From Taeniopygia guttata (taxonomy: Eukaryota; Chordata; Aves; Passeriformes; Estrildidae), in contig NC_133024.1 of assembly GCF_048771995.1 (NCBI RefSeq), forward strand, positions 24,816,001 to 24,880,000: a DNA stretch of 64,000 nucleotides, written 5' to 3'. Positions 1-12,507 of the stretch are shown one piece after another. Within the stretch, counting starts at the first letter, position 1. Each line of letters opens with the position of its first letter. The translations under genes and the position numbers were made by a program. The notes below the pieces were generated by a model, which saw only the letters and a program-made list of their open reading frames with translations, was not told where the DNA came from and made no database searches.

Positions 1-247
1 CAGTGGTTTCATCATGGAATAGTGGGAGGTTCTTTAGAGCAACAGAAATAGCTAAAAGCTTCTATTCAGTTGCACCAGAGTTGGTCAAGTTGGATAATGG
101 TTTGGACCTGAAGCGTTAATGAAGCTCCTTGTAAACTTACACAACACTTTGGTGGGCCAGGGCCAAACATTTGTCATGCCTCCCTGTATTTTTGGTGACT
201 GGTATTTTGAAGTCCTTACTCTTTTTTCTTTTCTGAGAGGTAGAGAG

Positions 248-283
248 ATGCCTGGGCATTGGAAGCTCCCTGCAGCATGCTGA
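248..283 (+). promoter_or_regulatory. Upstream ORF overlapping the B3GAT1-like start codon
   Basis: ATG at 248 opens an 11-codon frame that ends at TGA 281-283, past the main ATG at 277 and in another frame. If the leader exon begins near 240 this uORF is in the mRNA and would lower translation of the enzyme. Purines sit at -3 of both ATGs. The leader boundary is inferred, not proven. Confidence 0.45.
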
Positions 284-388
284 GGAGACGTAACCTTCTT
301 ACCACGCTCCTGATTGCCTTGCCATGGGCTCTTCTCCTAACCTTGTGGCACCAGTACCCAACCACCCACTACCTCAGCCTGCTGAGAA
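277..388 (+). CDS. B3GAT1: B3GAT1-like coding exon 1
   Basis: Encodes residues 1-37 and the first base of codon 38: cytosolic tail, membrane anchor and start of stem. Ends at a perfect donor (GTAAGT at 389), phase 1. A pyrimidine-rich tract and AG near 236-239 suggest the exon begins about 240 with a short 5' leader. Confidence 0.92.
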
Positions 389-3274
389 GTAAGTACAAAA
401 GTTCTCCTATCAGTGTGCTGGTGGCTGTGATAACTTCTGTTGCAAACCCTCAGCAGAGATGCTTTCCCACAGGGAGGATTAAACAAAGACCTGCCCGCAG
501 GCCCCCTCGGAGTTTGCAGGAATAGAAACTGTTGTTAAGAGCATGTTAAACATGCACCTGGCTTTGGAGAGAGGATGCAGCACTAACTCTGTGCTGCAGG
601 CAGGAGGCAGCCTGATAGTCATTAGTCCTCTGTCATTGTTTTTTTTTTTCTTTCTTCCTTTGTTTTGTCCTAGAAGAGACAGACGAGAATGTGACCTCTA
701 AAGCTCTCCTTAATGGTACATCTGCACTGAGAGAAGAAGTCTTCCCATCATGCACTCGGCAGCAGCAAAGCATAGGGGCAACACCTAAAATCATCCAGAA
801 TTATGTGTACTCCAGGCCTCCCCCATGGTCAGACACCCTGCCAACCATCTTTGTTATCACCCCTACCTACACCCGGCCAGTGCAAAAAGCTGAGCTGACC
901 CGTCTGGCCAACACCTTCCTCCACGTGCAGAACCTGCACTGGGTGGTGGTGGAGGACTCTCCACGGAGGACCAACCTTGTATCCAACCTGCTGGAGAAGG
1001 CTGGGCTCAACTTCACCCACCTCAATGTGGAGACACCCAAGAGCCTGAAGCTGGGTCTGTCGTGGATCCCATCCCACACCCCGAGGGGGACACTGCAGAG
1101 GAACCTGGGGCTGCACTGGCTGAGGGACAGCTTCAGCAACACCGCACCACCAGAAGGCGTAGTCTATTTTGCTGATGATGATAACACCTACAGCCTGGAG
1201 CTCTTTGAGGAGGTAAGAGGCATAAAATTCCATGAGACAGAAAAGCAGGATCGAGCTGCAGAGCCTCTTAAGCCCAGTTGCACTTGTAAAGACCTCACCC
1301 ATTCTGCATGCAGTGGCAGCTGGGTATAGGGCAGATGCAAGCTGAAAGCGCAAAGAACATATTTGCTCTGCTATAGGCTGTGGATGTGAACAGCCACTCA
1401 AACATCATTGCCTCAGCTAGAGTTCTTCTTGCCAGGGACCACAGGATGCGTACCTGAGAATTTATACCTCTCCTCAGGGAGAGCTGACCTAATTTAAATA
1501 AGCACCAAAGACAAACGTCTGGCAAGGTGAAAATCTGCACTGTTGTAGGGGTGTGATGGTTACGGGATGATGGAAGAGTTGTCTGACTTTCTATCCACCT
1601 TTACTCCTTGGCTGCCCTTCAGTACTCCAAGTTCCAGCCACCACAACAGGGCTGTGCCTCTGGAATCACTGAAGCTTGCCCAGACTTCTGCTGGAGACCT
1701 GGCTTTTGTAGAGATGCCAAGCCTATTGTAAATTTGCAAAAATCCAATAAACTGTCTTGTCACCAATTTAAGCCAAACTGTACTAAGCCACCTGAAGAAC
1801 AGAATTATGCATCACAACATATTTCCAGTCTTCACAGTTGTTAGGTCTCTGTTAAGCTCATCCTTTTTTACTTACTTCCAGATCCTTTCTGACAATTTCA
1901 ATAAACCCCCACACTTCTAGGCAGTAGCCATGGATGGAAAAACAAGGCAGGAGGTAGGGGGAGAAATTGGAATAGATGAGGACAAAGATGAATCAGTCAG
2001 GGAGATTACTTGCATGAGTGTGAAGCTGGAGTGCATGGAGCTGGTAATAAAAAGCTAGAGGCTTGGTAAAAGTAGTATTTGGCATTTACAAAATTCTACC
2101 ATAACAAAAAGGTAAACGTTCAAATGGGATGAGAAAACCAGAGGTTTTCATTCTTCTGCGGGAGTGAATGTGGGCACAGAAAAGCAGCGAGTTTGCTGTT
2201 CAGAGAATTTGCCTTGTGCCTGTGGAAGCTGTAGCTCTTCAAGCAGCAGCAACTAGAGCTTGTGCTGCCGAGAGCAATGTGATTGTGTAGGAAGTCCGTG
2301 GGGGAGGACAGGTGCCAATGAAAGCAGAGCATGGAGCACTGAGGGGCTGGGACAGAGGTGGCGGGGTTGAATTCTCACAGCACTGTCTCTTTCTGGCACA
2401 CAGATGCGCTACACGAGGCGGGTCTCGGTCTGGCCGGTGGCTTTCGTTGGGGGGCTGCGATATGAATCCCCAAAAGTGAGCCCAGCAGGGAAGGTGGTGG
2501 GCTGGAAAACCGTCTTTGACCCGAATCGTCCCTTCGCTATTGACATGGCCGGATTTGCCATCAGCATCAAGTTGATTTTGGAGAAGCCTCACGCCAGTTT
2601 CAAGCTGGAGGGAGTTAAAGGAGGGTACCAGGAAACAAGTCTGCTGAAGGATTTGGTGACTATGGACGGGCTGGAGCCCAAAGCAGCTAACTGCACAAAG
2701 GTGAGTAGTACAAGAAATCTCAAAGATACAGTCTCCTTGCAGCGTCCTGGCTGCTTTTACAGCCTCCTCCCACACTCTTCCACCTTCCATTCTGCCTGCC
2801 CTGCGCTGGCACATGTCAGTGCCAAATGATGCTGGGACAGACAGATGGACAAAGCCGGCTAAATTCTTCACAAATGTGAAGTTGAGAGAGCACAGGAGCA
2901 GTGCTAGGCATTCTGTGTTAATAAAGAAGCTCAGATGTACAATTTGTGCCCAGATTGCTTCTCCAAAATCCAGGAGGGTTGGCAGAGGGTTGAGTCTGGA
3001 ATTTTGTTCTAGAATGATCCCTCCTCCTTGTCACTTTTTCATGTGTCTGTAAAGTGTCTCTCAGGATGAACCCCTTCCAATCACTTGCTTCAAACAGCTG
3101 TGAGCCTCACTTTTCACCAGTGGGTGAAGTACTCTCATAGTTTCCATGCTATTCAGCATGCCCTGAACTCTTTGTGCTTCCCTCTAGGTGTTGGTCTGGC
3201 ACACAAGAACTGAGAGGCCCACTCTGGTTAATGAAGGCAAGCGTGGGTTTACAGACCCCAGAGTAGAAGTATAA
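277..3274 (+). CDS. B3GAT1: B3GAT1-like beta-1,3-glucuronosyltransferase (4 coding exons, 344 aa)
   Basis: Type II Golgi glycosyltransferase expected to move glucuronic acid from UDP-GlcA to terminal galactose, making the HNK-1 precursor if it acts like B3GAT1. Exons join as 277-388, 674-1212, 2404-2700 and 3188-3274, all with GT/AG junctions and an open frame. Visible parts: cytosolic MLRRRN, membrane segment about residues 7-24 (LLTTLLIALPWALLLTLW), stem to about 90, PTY at 101-103, DDD metal/UDP motif at 205-207 (FADDDNTYS), catalytic Glu294 in GGYQETSLL, and WHTRTE at 320-325. Human B3GAT1 is 334 aa; the identity RPPPWSDTLPTI and the tail GFTDP-V-E are closer to B3GAT1 than to B3GAT2 or B3GAT3. 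The start at 277 matches the human N-terminus (MPKRRDIL). All key residues are present, so it should be active. It could be true B3GAT1 or a second, B3GAT1-like paralogue; the B4GALT neighbourhood (not that of human 11q25) favours the paralogue. Promoter and noncoding exons lie outside the window. Confidence 0.93.
674..1212 (+). CDS. B3GAT1: B3GAT1-like coding exon 2
   Basis: Residues 38-217. Follows a T-rich tract and TCCTAG acceptor at 668-673; phase 1 in, phase 0 out at donor GTAAGA (1213). Carries the stem, with an N-glycosylation sequon NGT at 51-53, the RPPPWSDTLPTI lead-in, the PTY nucleotide-binding start and the DDD motif close to its end. Confidence 0.93.
2404..2700 (+). CDS. B3GAT1: B3GAT1-like coding exon 3
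   Basis: Residues 218-316, phase 0 on both sides (acceptor CACACAG at 2397-2403, donor GTGAGT at 2701). Holds the acceptor-binding half: VSVWPVAFVGGLRYE, the RPFAIDMAGFA stretch and catalytic Glu294 in YQETSLL. Ends in the family NCTK sequon. Confidence 0.94.
3188..3274 (+). CDS. B3GAT1: B3GAT1-like coding exon 4 (last)
   Basis: Residues 317-344 and the TAA stop at 3272-3274. Begins after CCTCTAG with VLVWHTRTE, whose His and Arg contact UDP in this family, and ends in the typical acidic-Val tail (DPRVEV). Too short to stand out as an ORF; found by matching the family C-terminus. Confidence 0.93.
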   Translation: MLVWHTRTERPTLVNEGKRGFTDPRVEV

Positions 3275-4105
3275 GCAGAGAGCCAGCTCCAGGGTGTGAG
3301 TATCTTTGTCTTTATTTGTTTTAGCAAGGCAAATAATCTGTACCTGATTTCTTATTTCTGCTATTATTTCCTCAAAAACTGCATATGTGACTGCTCTGGT
3401 AATTCACCATGCCACCCTTTGGACAAGAAGTAGATTCTCATCTTTATGCACGTATGCTCTGTATTTCTTGCTCATTCAAGCCTCCTTGCAGACCATATGG
3501 GAGTTTTGCCTGACAGAGAGAAAAGTGACAGCAGAATCTCCCAGTTTCACTCATTATTAATGAGAAGCCAAATTCCTTGCCCCCGGACTCTTTCATCCAG
3601 CTGCAAACTCCCTTTGATGTGGGAGTTGTCCTACAGCATTCCTACAGGAACAAGATCGAACTCCTGCAGGCAACCTTTTGTCCTGCAGCCCTGCCACCTG
3701 TGCAGTGTTTCTTGCACCCCCTTCAGCTTTCATCCTGCAGGAACAGCTGTGGTGTGGGTGCAGCAGGGAAAGGCTAGTGGAATGCTCAGAGCACCTCAGA
3801 ACAGGAACCAGCAAAGCACAGCCTACACAGACTGTCTCAGTCTGAGGTGCTGGGTACCAATGCTCCCAGAGCTAGGAGAACATCTGCTGCTGAGGAGAGA
3901 CAGAGAATGCACTAGGGAGTGCCTTTGCAGCTCACAGAGCCAGGTTCAGCAGCAGGATGGGGGGTTGTGGCAACCACCATGGGTGAGGCAGGAATGTGTC
4001 AGAGATCATTGATGTGTTCTTAGAAAGAGAATGATGATGAAGAAGCGTCCAGATGCCATGCCCTCTGATCTCAATGGCAGATTCCTGCCCCAAAAGTCCA
4101 AAAAG

Positions 4106-4275
4106 AATAAAAACTATCCCAATTTCAGAGTACCCAGCTCTTTCTGAAATCAGTCATAACTGTGTCAGGACACAGGATGCTGAATTATTTAGTCCTACTT
4201 TGGAAGACATCCCAGGAGTGCTTTAAGTTTTGACCCCAATATACACCTCAGCTCAGCTCTACCAGTGGAAATAAA
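4106..4275 (+). terminator. Candidate poly(A) signals of the B3GAT1-like gene
   Basis: AATAAA occurs at 4106-4111 and at 4270-4275, about 0.83 and 1.0 kb after the stop codon. Either could end the transcript; brain B3GAT1 mRNAs can have much longer 3' UTRs, so this is only a candidate. Confidence 0.35.
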
Positions 4276-7200
4276 ACTTACAGATTTTATACAGGCAGTC
4301 ATGAGTATTTCAACTCCTGCACTGATCTCCTGTGTGCATTACTAGTAGCTGCACTCAGCATTGCCACAGCACCTCATCATCTCTGAGTGACAACCACACA
4401 AATAGAGCAAAGCAATGCCAGTGCCTGCACATCCAGCAGCAGACGGAAGGCACTGGAGTCAGTTATCTAAACACAGACACACGGTGCCACCATAGGGACC
4501 CTGGGGTAGCCTGCCTGTACCTCCTACAGGGCACAAACCCTGTACCATTTCTGACAGCTTTCAATTAATATTACAGATATCGTAGAAACTCATAAATGAT
4601 GCAAGATACCTGTGTTTAGGCAGCAGCTCCTCTTTTCACCAGTGCTTTTGTGAGATCCACTAGCAACAACAGGCTCATTTTGCACACTCACCCATGCTGA
4701 GTCTGCAGTTGCCTAAAGCTATGATTGCCCAAACTCAGCTCATAAGGACTCACAGACCACTTAACTGCAATGGAGGAATCACTCACTTTGTACAGGATGA
4801 GCAGACCTATAAAAACTCAGACAGATTAGACCCTCCTTTCCTACTTGCTGGAGGAGGGGCTGACTGCTCCACTGGAGATGCACAGTGTGGATGTAATGTT
4901 TTGACAAATGTGCTGTTTATGGATGGGCTCTTTTGTCCTCACCTCTTTCCCTGGCCAAGCACTCAGCCATCCTCCATAAGAAATGTAACGAGCCAGCTAT
5001 GGAGTCTCGTGAGAATGGCTTCCCATGAGTGATTTGTGTGGGAAAGGAAAGCAACCAGCCTAAAAGATCAAGACACAGCCACTGACTCACCAGCAGGACT
5101 TGCACCTTAATCCAAGCCATCCTCTCCAATGGTTTCAATCAGATTGTTGGCTGGATCAGCCCTGCAGATTTTTAAGGATCTTTGCACTTGCATTAGCAGT
5201 CAGTTTGACCACAGTCCCTTCTGCACCACTGTCTGTCATGTGGGGCAGCTGCTCTGACACGTCAAGGTAGAAGGTGGCATCTACTCCAGGAGACATATGC
5301 AAGTTAAATTGCTTGACAATCAATGGCAATCAAGCAAAATCGTTAGATTGCATTTCTTAAAAATTTAAATTGAGATCTCTGCTGAAGGCTTCAGTGTATT
5401 GGAAGTTCATACTCTCAAGGCTGCTGAGCTTCTGAGCATTGATAGACATGATCTAGATAAGCCAGTGCTGAGAAAAAAAAGAGGCAAAATTACTCCCCTG
5501 AGGATCTTCTGTTCTTAGACACAATAGGAAGAATTATTCCACCTTTCCCTCCTGGTAATTAGTCCTCCTTGAGGATCAGATCAAGCCAGTTAAGTCCAAG
5601 ACCTCCCAGAGCCCTCCTTCCCTTTAAATCCTGCAGATATGAGTCAGGCAGACATTGCCTGGTGTGGGATTTGCTACTCCCCTAATCTCTAATTGGACCA
5701 CTTGCATGGCTGCTTGCCACAGAGCAGCCCAAAGCTATCACAGCATATATCCCTGCCAACTGTATTGAAACACCTTTGAAACACAGGCTTTGCCTCCTGA
5801 GGAGATGGAGATTAATTTCACTTCATATTTTTCTTTCTTAAAGTCCTGAAAACTATCACAGAAGACTGGTGTTATAAAAACTACCTATTCTTATTGCCGA
5901 TTTTTATTTACAGGCATCCAAAAGAGAAGAATGTGCTTAGGTTAGCATAGGACTCCTGCTATTGTGAAATTTGGAAATAGAGAAGGTTCATCTGCATTTC
6001 ACAGCTTCCAGACAGACTGAATAGAGATCCTCAGATCTCATCATCCTACTCTTTCTTTAAAAAAATTATCAAAGAAGTTAAAATAATGACTTTAAATGCA
6101 GACAAAAAAAAAAACCTTTCAGAAACTTTCTCTAATTCGTAAATAAAATCTCCCAGCTAAGACGCTAGGGCAGATATAACAAGTAGCTCTTCAGCCATAT
6201 CCCTGCCCAAAGCCATGCACAATGTGGTTGAGGAACCTGTTCACTGATGCCTGCAAGGTGTTTGCCTGAGCCAGGGGGGATAGCCATGTTGTATTTACAC
6301 CTTCTTACCTCACTTTGTGTTTGTTTTGACAGAGGCAGAGGGCTGTGATTGTTCCTGAAGCTCATCAGCAACCATAGCAACTGTGCACCCTGCCTGTCCT
6401 GCCCAGCGCTCTGCTCCACTGCTGGAGGATGATAAACACCCCGAAATGTCACCACTCCAAACAGCCCCCATTGCCCAAAGTGGTGGTAATAAGGAGGGAC
6501 AGAGCTCAGGTGATGCCCTGAGATCCTCTCTACCTAGGAGAGGAGTGCTTCCCTTCCCCTCTGGGCCCTGTTTGTTAACCATTTGTTAAAACTTACTAGA
6601 TGTGATCTTCGTTCTCCGCTGTGCCAGCACAGAGGCTGAAATCCAGGATGGGTGCAGGTGCCTCCAAAGGTCTCTCCTGGCATCTTGCAAAACCTGAGCT
6701 TCAGTCCAGCAACTATGAACTGCAGTAATTCAAGGACAGGAGTTGTCACTAAAGCACAAACATGGACTTGTTGGCCTGAGGCTGGTGTGCTCTCAAAACA
6801 GCTTTAAAGCAAAGCTGGCACGAGAGTCTGTCCCTCTGAGGGATGCACTCCGATATGTACACAGATCAGCCTTCAGTGCTGGAGAGGAAGCTGTGCTGAC
6901 AAACCTCATTTGGGGTTTGGGAGTTCAGAAGGGATATGGTGCCTATCCCTCAGCTCAGATCTTGAACTGTGCCTGGTTAAGGTTGTTTTGGAAAACGCCA
7001 TCTGAGATCCCCAGGCACAGACCCCTCTGGATGAAGTTCCTCTCCTGCTCTGGGAGACGTGCAGGTACTGTACCTCAGAGGCCATGCCTCTGTGTCTTGC
7101 TGCAGAGAGCAGAAAGCAGGGGAAAGATGGGCAGACTTGAACGTGTTCAAGGCCTGGAAGCCTGCTGCAGCACCATCAGGTGCTCCAGGAGCCTCAAATC

Positions 7201-10200
7201 ATGTGCATGGCCTTGCTTCCCAGACCTCCAGAGAGGGAGGTGGGCAAGAAGTGCTCAGAGAAGAGGAACCCTCAGCCTGCACTCCTCTGCTGTGAGAACA
7301 TCAAGGAATGTGGAGACATTATCAGAAAACCTATCTTGAGCACATACAAGGACAACTGAAATAACAAATGTGGCAAGGTTTTCCAGCTGAACTTTGAAAG
7401 GAGTGTGTGGTGCTGTGAAGAAAGAGGAGTCAGTGTCATGTGGAAGGGTTTCCCTTTCCCTCAATAAAACAGGAAGACAGCCAGGTGGGAGGCAGCCTAC
7501 AAAACAGGAGGTGCAAATGAAGACCGAAGGAAGGATGCACTGGATTAAAAGCACAAGTGTTGGTACCATATGTGTGCGTGGGGAGTGGTGTCGCTGTGAC
7601 TTTTCCAGGAAGATTCCTTGAATGACCCAGAAACCCCTCTGAGCAGATCTTAAAAACCCTCTTCACTCAGGCTATGAGAAACAAGGCTTAAGGCATTCAA
7701 AATACATCAAGGATTTCACAGCTGGGAGAAAGTTATAAGAAACTGAGTCATCCCCTGCCCAAGGAATTCAGGGCTAGCAGGAAACTTATTTATTTGTTGA
7801 TTTATTTATACTAGAATTCTTCTCTGCCTATTCCTTGTTTAGTTTTGGTTTTTAGCTTAGGTCACATGACATATTTATGAAGAAAGAATATTTTCCTCCT
7901 TGCCTCAGAACAGTAGAGCTTGGTGTTCACCGATGAATGTCATATGTTCTGTGCTCCCTGGGGTTTCTTTACAATGGTATCTTGAACTGGCAAAATAATC
8001 AGAAACACAGCAAGGGGGGCAGTACAGCGAAGGAAATTACAGTTCTTTTATGCAACAAACGTGGGTGGCACTAAGTTTCTGGCTCCCAAGAAATCACACT
8101 GAGGTAAAAACATGAGCAAAGGACTGCCTCACTCAGCAGACAGTCCCCATGGGCTCTCAGGAAGCCTCCATGAAGGGGGCTCTTTGAAGGGCACCTGAGA
8201 GAGGGAGTTGGTCCATATTCCCTCAGTGGAGAAGGAGCAGCCACGCATCCTGCTATAGGAGGGGACCAAAGTATGGGAGAGGCACAGGGGATGAGATGCA
8301 GAGAGAGAGAGACAGAAGAAATCAAAGAATAGGTAACAACTAGAGAAATGGAGACTGTCCTTAGTGAGGCCAAGGCCAGGGCCTGGCTGGATGAACACAC
8401 CAGCAGTACACGGCCACCCTGCCAGCTGTCTCGTCATGAAGAAAATACTGAATGGGGTGAGAAAGCAATGTATTCTCTGGACTGTAGAAAGGTCCTTACA
8501 GAGCTTACTGGCACTGGATAGCATGAAAGAAGTCCAGCATCCACAGAATGCTTTTCACTCTGCATTTGTCAGAGCTTTTTGTCCTGCCCTCTGCAGAAGG
8601 TAGCAGGGCTTGCACTCCAGGGAGCTTTACTAGCCCATCCTGCCACCAAGCAGGTGGGCTCCAGTGCTTCTACCCTGCATTAACCCAAGATTAGGTTCCC
8701 TTCTTTGTGGTTTCAGCGAATGAGTAAGAGCAAGGGAATAAAGGAGTTGATTTATGATCCTCCATTTTCTCCTCTGAGATGGGCAAAGTTTCTGCCCGTA
8801 TGAACAGGAGGAGATGTGGTGATTAATTCTCTGGCCTTTAACTCACACAGGTCCTACATAGGGTTTAGGCACTGACAGTGAGTGTTTGTAGCAAGGATCT
8901 ATTCCCATTGCAACAGATCCCACCACACACATATTTTAGAGTTGTTCTCTCTACATCCTTACAACAAAGCAGAATTACTCTTCCTGTATGTACAACACTG
9001 TCAGTTCAGTCTTGGTCAGAATTGACTCTCAAGACCAGCCCTATTGCACTATCTCCATTCTTGCCCCAGCCTGGCCTTGTAGAGCAGACCTTCTGTGAAT
9101 CAAAAAGTTCTGTCAGTCACTACATTGTGCAGAACTGAGACCTTGTCTGGACAGCTGACATTCCAGGCTAGCAGACAGATGGACCTGTTCAGCACAAATA
9201 CTCTTTTCCCTGTAGAGCAGCCTGAGGACAGGAAGGACTGCTGCTGGCCAAGGCATATCAGATAAGGGTGAGTGAGTAACAGGCACCACAGGTTAAGATG
9301 GCTGTTTGCCCACAGAGCAGGGGAGCCCAGGACAGAAGCAGCTATCAGGGTTACAGGCTTCAGGGGAAGTGAGTGCAGTAAGGGGGGAAAGCCACAGATC
9401 AAGCCTGAAGTGTTTAAACAAGAGAAGGCATCCCACCGCCTGGTTTTTACTAGCATATTAGTACCTGATATTCATCCAACTCACCAACCAGTGAATATTA
9501 CTAACCTTTCCTGTTGCAGAAAATGCTATTGATGAGCAAAAGAGAATGTCAAGAAAGTACTTTTTAATGGTTATTTATTTATATTGAATGGTACTAGAGC
9601 ATTATTAAATATGATGTGAATAGTATGATATTGCATTGTCTTGTCTGTAGCCTGAGTCCTTACCCCTTTTCCGGGAAAACACAGTGGATCTATAATGGGA
9701 AAAGTATCTATTTTAAGTGTTCTCATTTCAAGGCTACTCATTTCAATTTTCCTCTGACCTACATGTTACAAGTGAAAGTCAAGCAAAAACATTTCAGGTC
9801 CGAGACTGCTGCCTGCAGTATGGAGATAAAGGAAACAGGAGACAGGAGAATATAGTCTAAACTCCACAGTCTCATGGCATCTTGAGCAGTCATTTTGGGC
9901 ATGGTGCCCATCCCTACTGAGATTGCTCTGTAAAGGCAATGACCAGGACTCAGGAGTGAGTAGTGGTCAAAGCATAGGGCAGGCAATCAGTTCTCCATCC
10001 CACAGGGAAGGGTGCCACAAGCTGTATTAGTGAAATGTCTGTGTGATAAGAGCCCACTATTGTCTCTTCCACAAGCCTGGGAGAAGTTTGGATATCCAGA
10101 AACGGTTTCTAAAGCTCTCACTAATTTATTCTATCCCTGGTCCAAGGTACATGACATCAGCTATCCAGGTTTTTTAACAGCAGGGCATTCACCTCTCAGA

Positions 10201-10888
10201 AACATGGAAGTACTTGTAAAACTCTTCTGAGGAAGCCTTGCTGAAAATGTAGCATACTAGGGAACAAGCCAAATTCATACCTGTGTAATAAAACATCACA
10301 TTCACAAAGGTGTTGCTAGAAGAACAATGTGAAGTTTACAAGCCAAGATCCTTCAAAAGGCTGAGAAAGAGCCGGTGTGGCCACAGTACTTGAAACATGC
10401 ACCTCACTAGAAAACACGGTGTCATGGTTTAAAAGCACCTCACTCCCCAAAAATGAGAGACAGCTCTGCTTGGCTGAAGGCATCCACCTGTAGAAGGACT
10501 AATGGTACCTTCCTCTTGCCTTAATGGAAACCCTGGGGGCTGAGAGAGCACTGGATAATGCACATTGAGCAGCACTGTATGAGCACCCAGCCTGCTATAA
10601 ACCACTGTCACACCAGCTGTTCCTCCCCTCCTCGGGCCCTGCATTTTCAAGGCAAAGCTTCCCAAAGCCACTTTGCTGCACTTTCAGTAAGGATCTACTG
10701 CAGCCCCCAGGAGACAGGGCAGGGAGGAGAAAGGGAGAGAAAATGAGCAAGCAGGGATGAATCTTATTAAACAGAGTGAGGCCCTCAGTCTCTCATCACC
10801 TTCAGTCCTGATTGGAGGTGAAACCGCACTTGGAGGGAGGGAAAGCCCCCTCCCTTGGAACAATCCACAAACTTAATTTCAAGCTCTG

Positions 10889-10980
10889 TTGAAGATGGTA
10901 TTTGGTTTGGTTTGGGTGGTTTTTGTTTGGGGTTTTTTTTGTAGGTTTTTTTGGTTTGGGTTTTTTGGGGGTTTTTTTGT
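10889..10980 (+). repeat. G/T-rich low-complexity tract (TTTGG-type)
   Basis: Irregular run of GGTTT, TTTGGG and T8/G5 blocks, with nearly no A or C. Similar tracts recur elsewhere in the window, on either strand (19549, 24880, 33644, 37195, 39126). Confidence 0.75.
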
Positions 10981-12450
10981 ATGCATTCCATTTAATTTCC
11001 CAGGGAGCTGTGTGAAAATGAGAAAGGCAGACCTTTGACTGTGAAGCCAGCCCAGTGCCTGGTTCTTACAGATCCAGTCTTACATTGTTTTCCTCCATTA
11101 CTGCCCTCAATAAATCTCTGTGCAAAGGTTGCTAAAATTTCCCCCCCCCACCTCCCTTCCACACTTCAGTGGAGACAGTTACATTTTTTTTTTTTTTTGC
11201 ATTTAAGCAATCCAATTCATTTTTAATTCAAAACACACCCTAGTTTCCACAGCTCTGTTTAAAACAGGAGCACTGTGACCTTGAAAAGGCTCAGACCTGC
11301 TGGCACCATGAAGTTCTGACCTGTACTTTGCTCTTCCTGGCTTTCTGGTGAGGAAAAGGCTCGTGATTTGGTTCATGATCCACTCATTTCAGTGCTGATA
11401 GTTTGAAGGGGAAGGAGAGGAGCTGTAGTTGGTTTGGAAGGTTCCTGAGGGAGACACAATCTCTCTGGAGATTGAGCTCTGCGAGCCTGCACAGAAACAC
11501 ATGCTGGCTGGCTCCTCTGCAGACAGCTGATCTGCCTAGCTGTATTTAGTTTTCCAGTCTGGAGAACAAATACACACACAGGTGAAAATACAGATTAGGC
11601 TAGGCTGTTTCCATCTGATCTGCTTCTTCTGCCCAAGAACTGGCACAGGGTGGCAATTTTTATAACTGAGCCCTGACTGCAAGTAAGTTAGCAGTCATTG
11701 ATGTGGGGCAGCTGTAATGGTCCAGCTGCTCCCTCTCCAAGACAGGGAGGCAGACATGGTTAGTCCAAATTCTTCCTACATTGAGATTTCCTACTGTGAC
11801 CCAAGGAGAGATTGCAAGAGAAACATAAAGCACTACTGGCCCTGAAACAATTGCCATCTGCAGCCCCAGGTCATACCATGAAAATCTTGATTCCTTTCTT
11901 TGTTTCACAGCTGATGCAGAGATTAATTCTTTCCTGTCCTTGGCATTGTACTTGCTGGAGCTATCAGCAGAACAGCGAGTGTTGCTTTGTTTTATGGAGG
12001 GGAAGGCAAGCAGGGTGGGTTTGCTGTGATTGCAGAGGGAATGGCACAAGGAGAATGTAAACAGTAGAGGCTCATTGTGGTGTACAAAAAAAGCAACCTT
12101 CGTGGCAACAGCATTGCATGGATTTCAGTACAGCAAGAGTTTGCCCAGGGAAAATAGATGTTCTCTACATTTTTTATTTAAAAACCCAATTAAGTTAAAA
12201 TTAAATGTGAAATGATGACAATTTGCATCTAGGCCTTAAGCAATCTGCTTTAATTGAATAATGGGTTGTTCTGCACAGGAGAATGACTGACATCAAGTTT
12301 CCCATAGATGTGTCCTATACATCTCAGTCCAACTCTGAAGCAAGAGTACTCCCAACTCCTCATAAAAGTAATATCACTCCCTCCCCCAATCTTCTTGCAA
12401 TGCCATCCCACTTGGAAGGCAATGCTTCATGAATTGCAGCACATGCTTCG

Positions 12451-12507
12451 TGAATCACAGAACAGGTAAGATTGGAAGAGACCACTGATTATCATCTGGT
12501 CCAACCC
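12451..12507 (-). mobile_element. CR1 LINE 3'-end fragment, left half (split by an LTR)
   Basis: Reads on the plus strand as TGAATCACAGAAC... GGAAGAGACCACTGATTATCATCTGGTCCAACCC, the reverse complement of the CR1 3' terminus. The match stops at 12507, where an LTR begins, and resumes at 13013 with CAACCC. Confidence 0.75.

Larger units (their letters stand above)
3275..12450. other. 3' UTR and intergenic stretch without a recognised gene
   Basis: About 9 kb with no frame that resembles a known protein; the longest open frames (3446-4012, 6743-7339) have random-looking composition. It holds AT-rich low-complexity patches (6053-6115, 7785-7815), a GA-rich patch near 8299-8317 and a G/T-rich tract at 10889-10980. 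Noncoding transcripts cannot be excluded from sequence alone. Confidence 0.6.

Noticed and set aside
829-1401. 190-codon minus-strand open frame
   Set aside because: Shadow of B3GAT1-like exon 2 on the opposite strand.
2239-2871. 210-codon minus-strand open frame
   Set aside because: Shadow opposite B3GAT1-like exon 3 and its flanking introns.
3446-4012. 188-codon plus-strand open frame after the B3GAT1-like stop
   Set aside because: Lies in the likely 3' UTR region; composition is that of chance reading frames, no recognised motif.
6743-7339. 198-codon plus-strand open frame
   Set aside because: No convincing ATG start, random composition, no splice or family evidence.
10420-10660. TGTCATGGTTTAA start resembling the end of a minus-strand LTR
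   Set aside because: The match to LTR text ends after about 13 bases; no second edge, duplication or poly(A) signal found.
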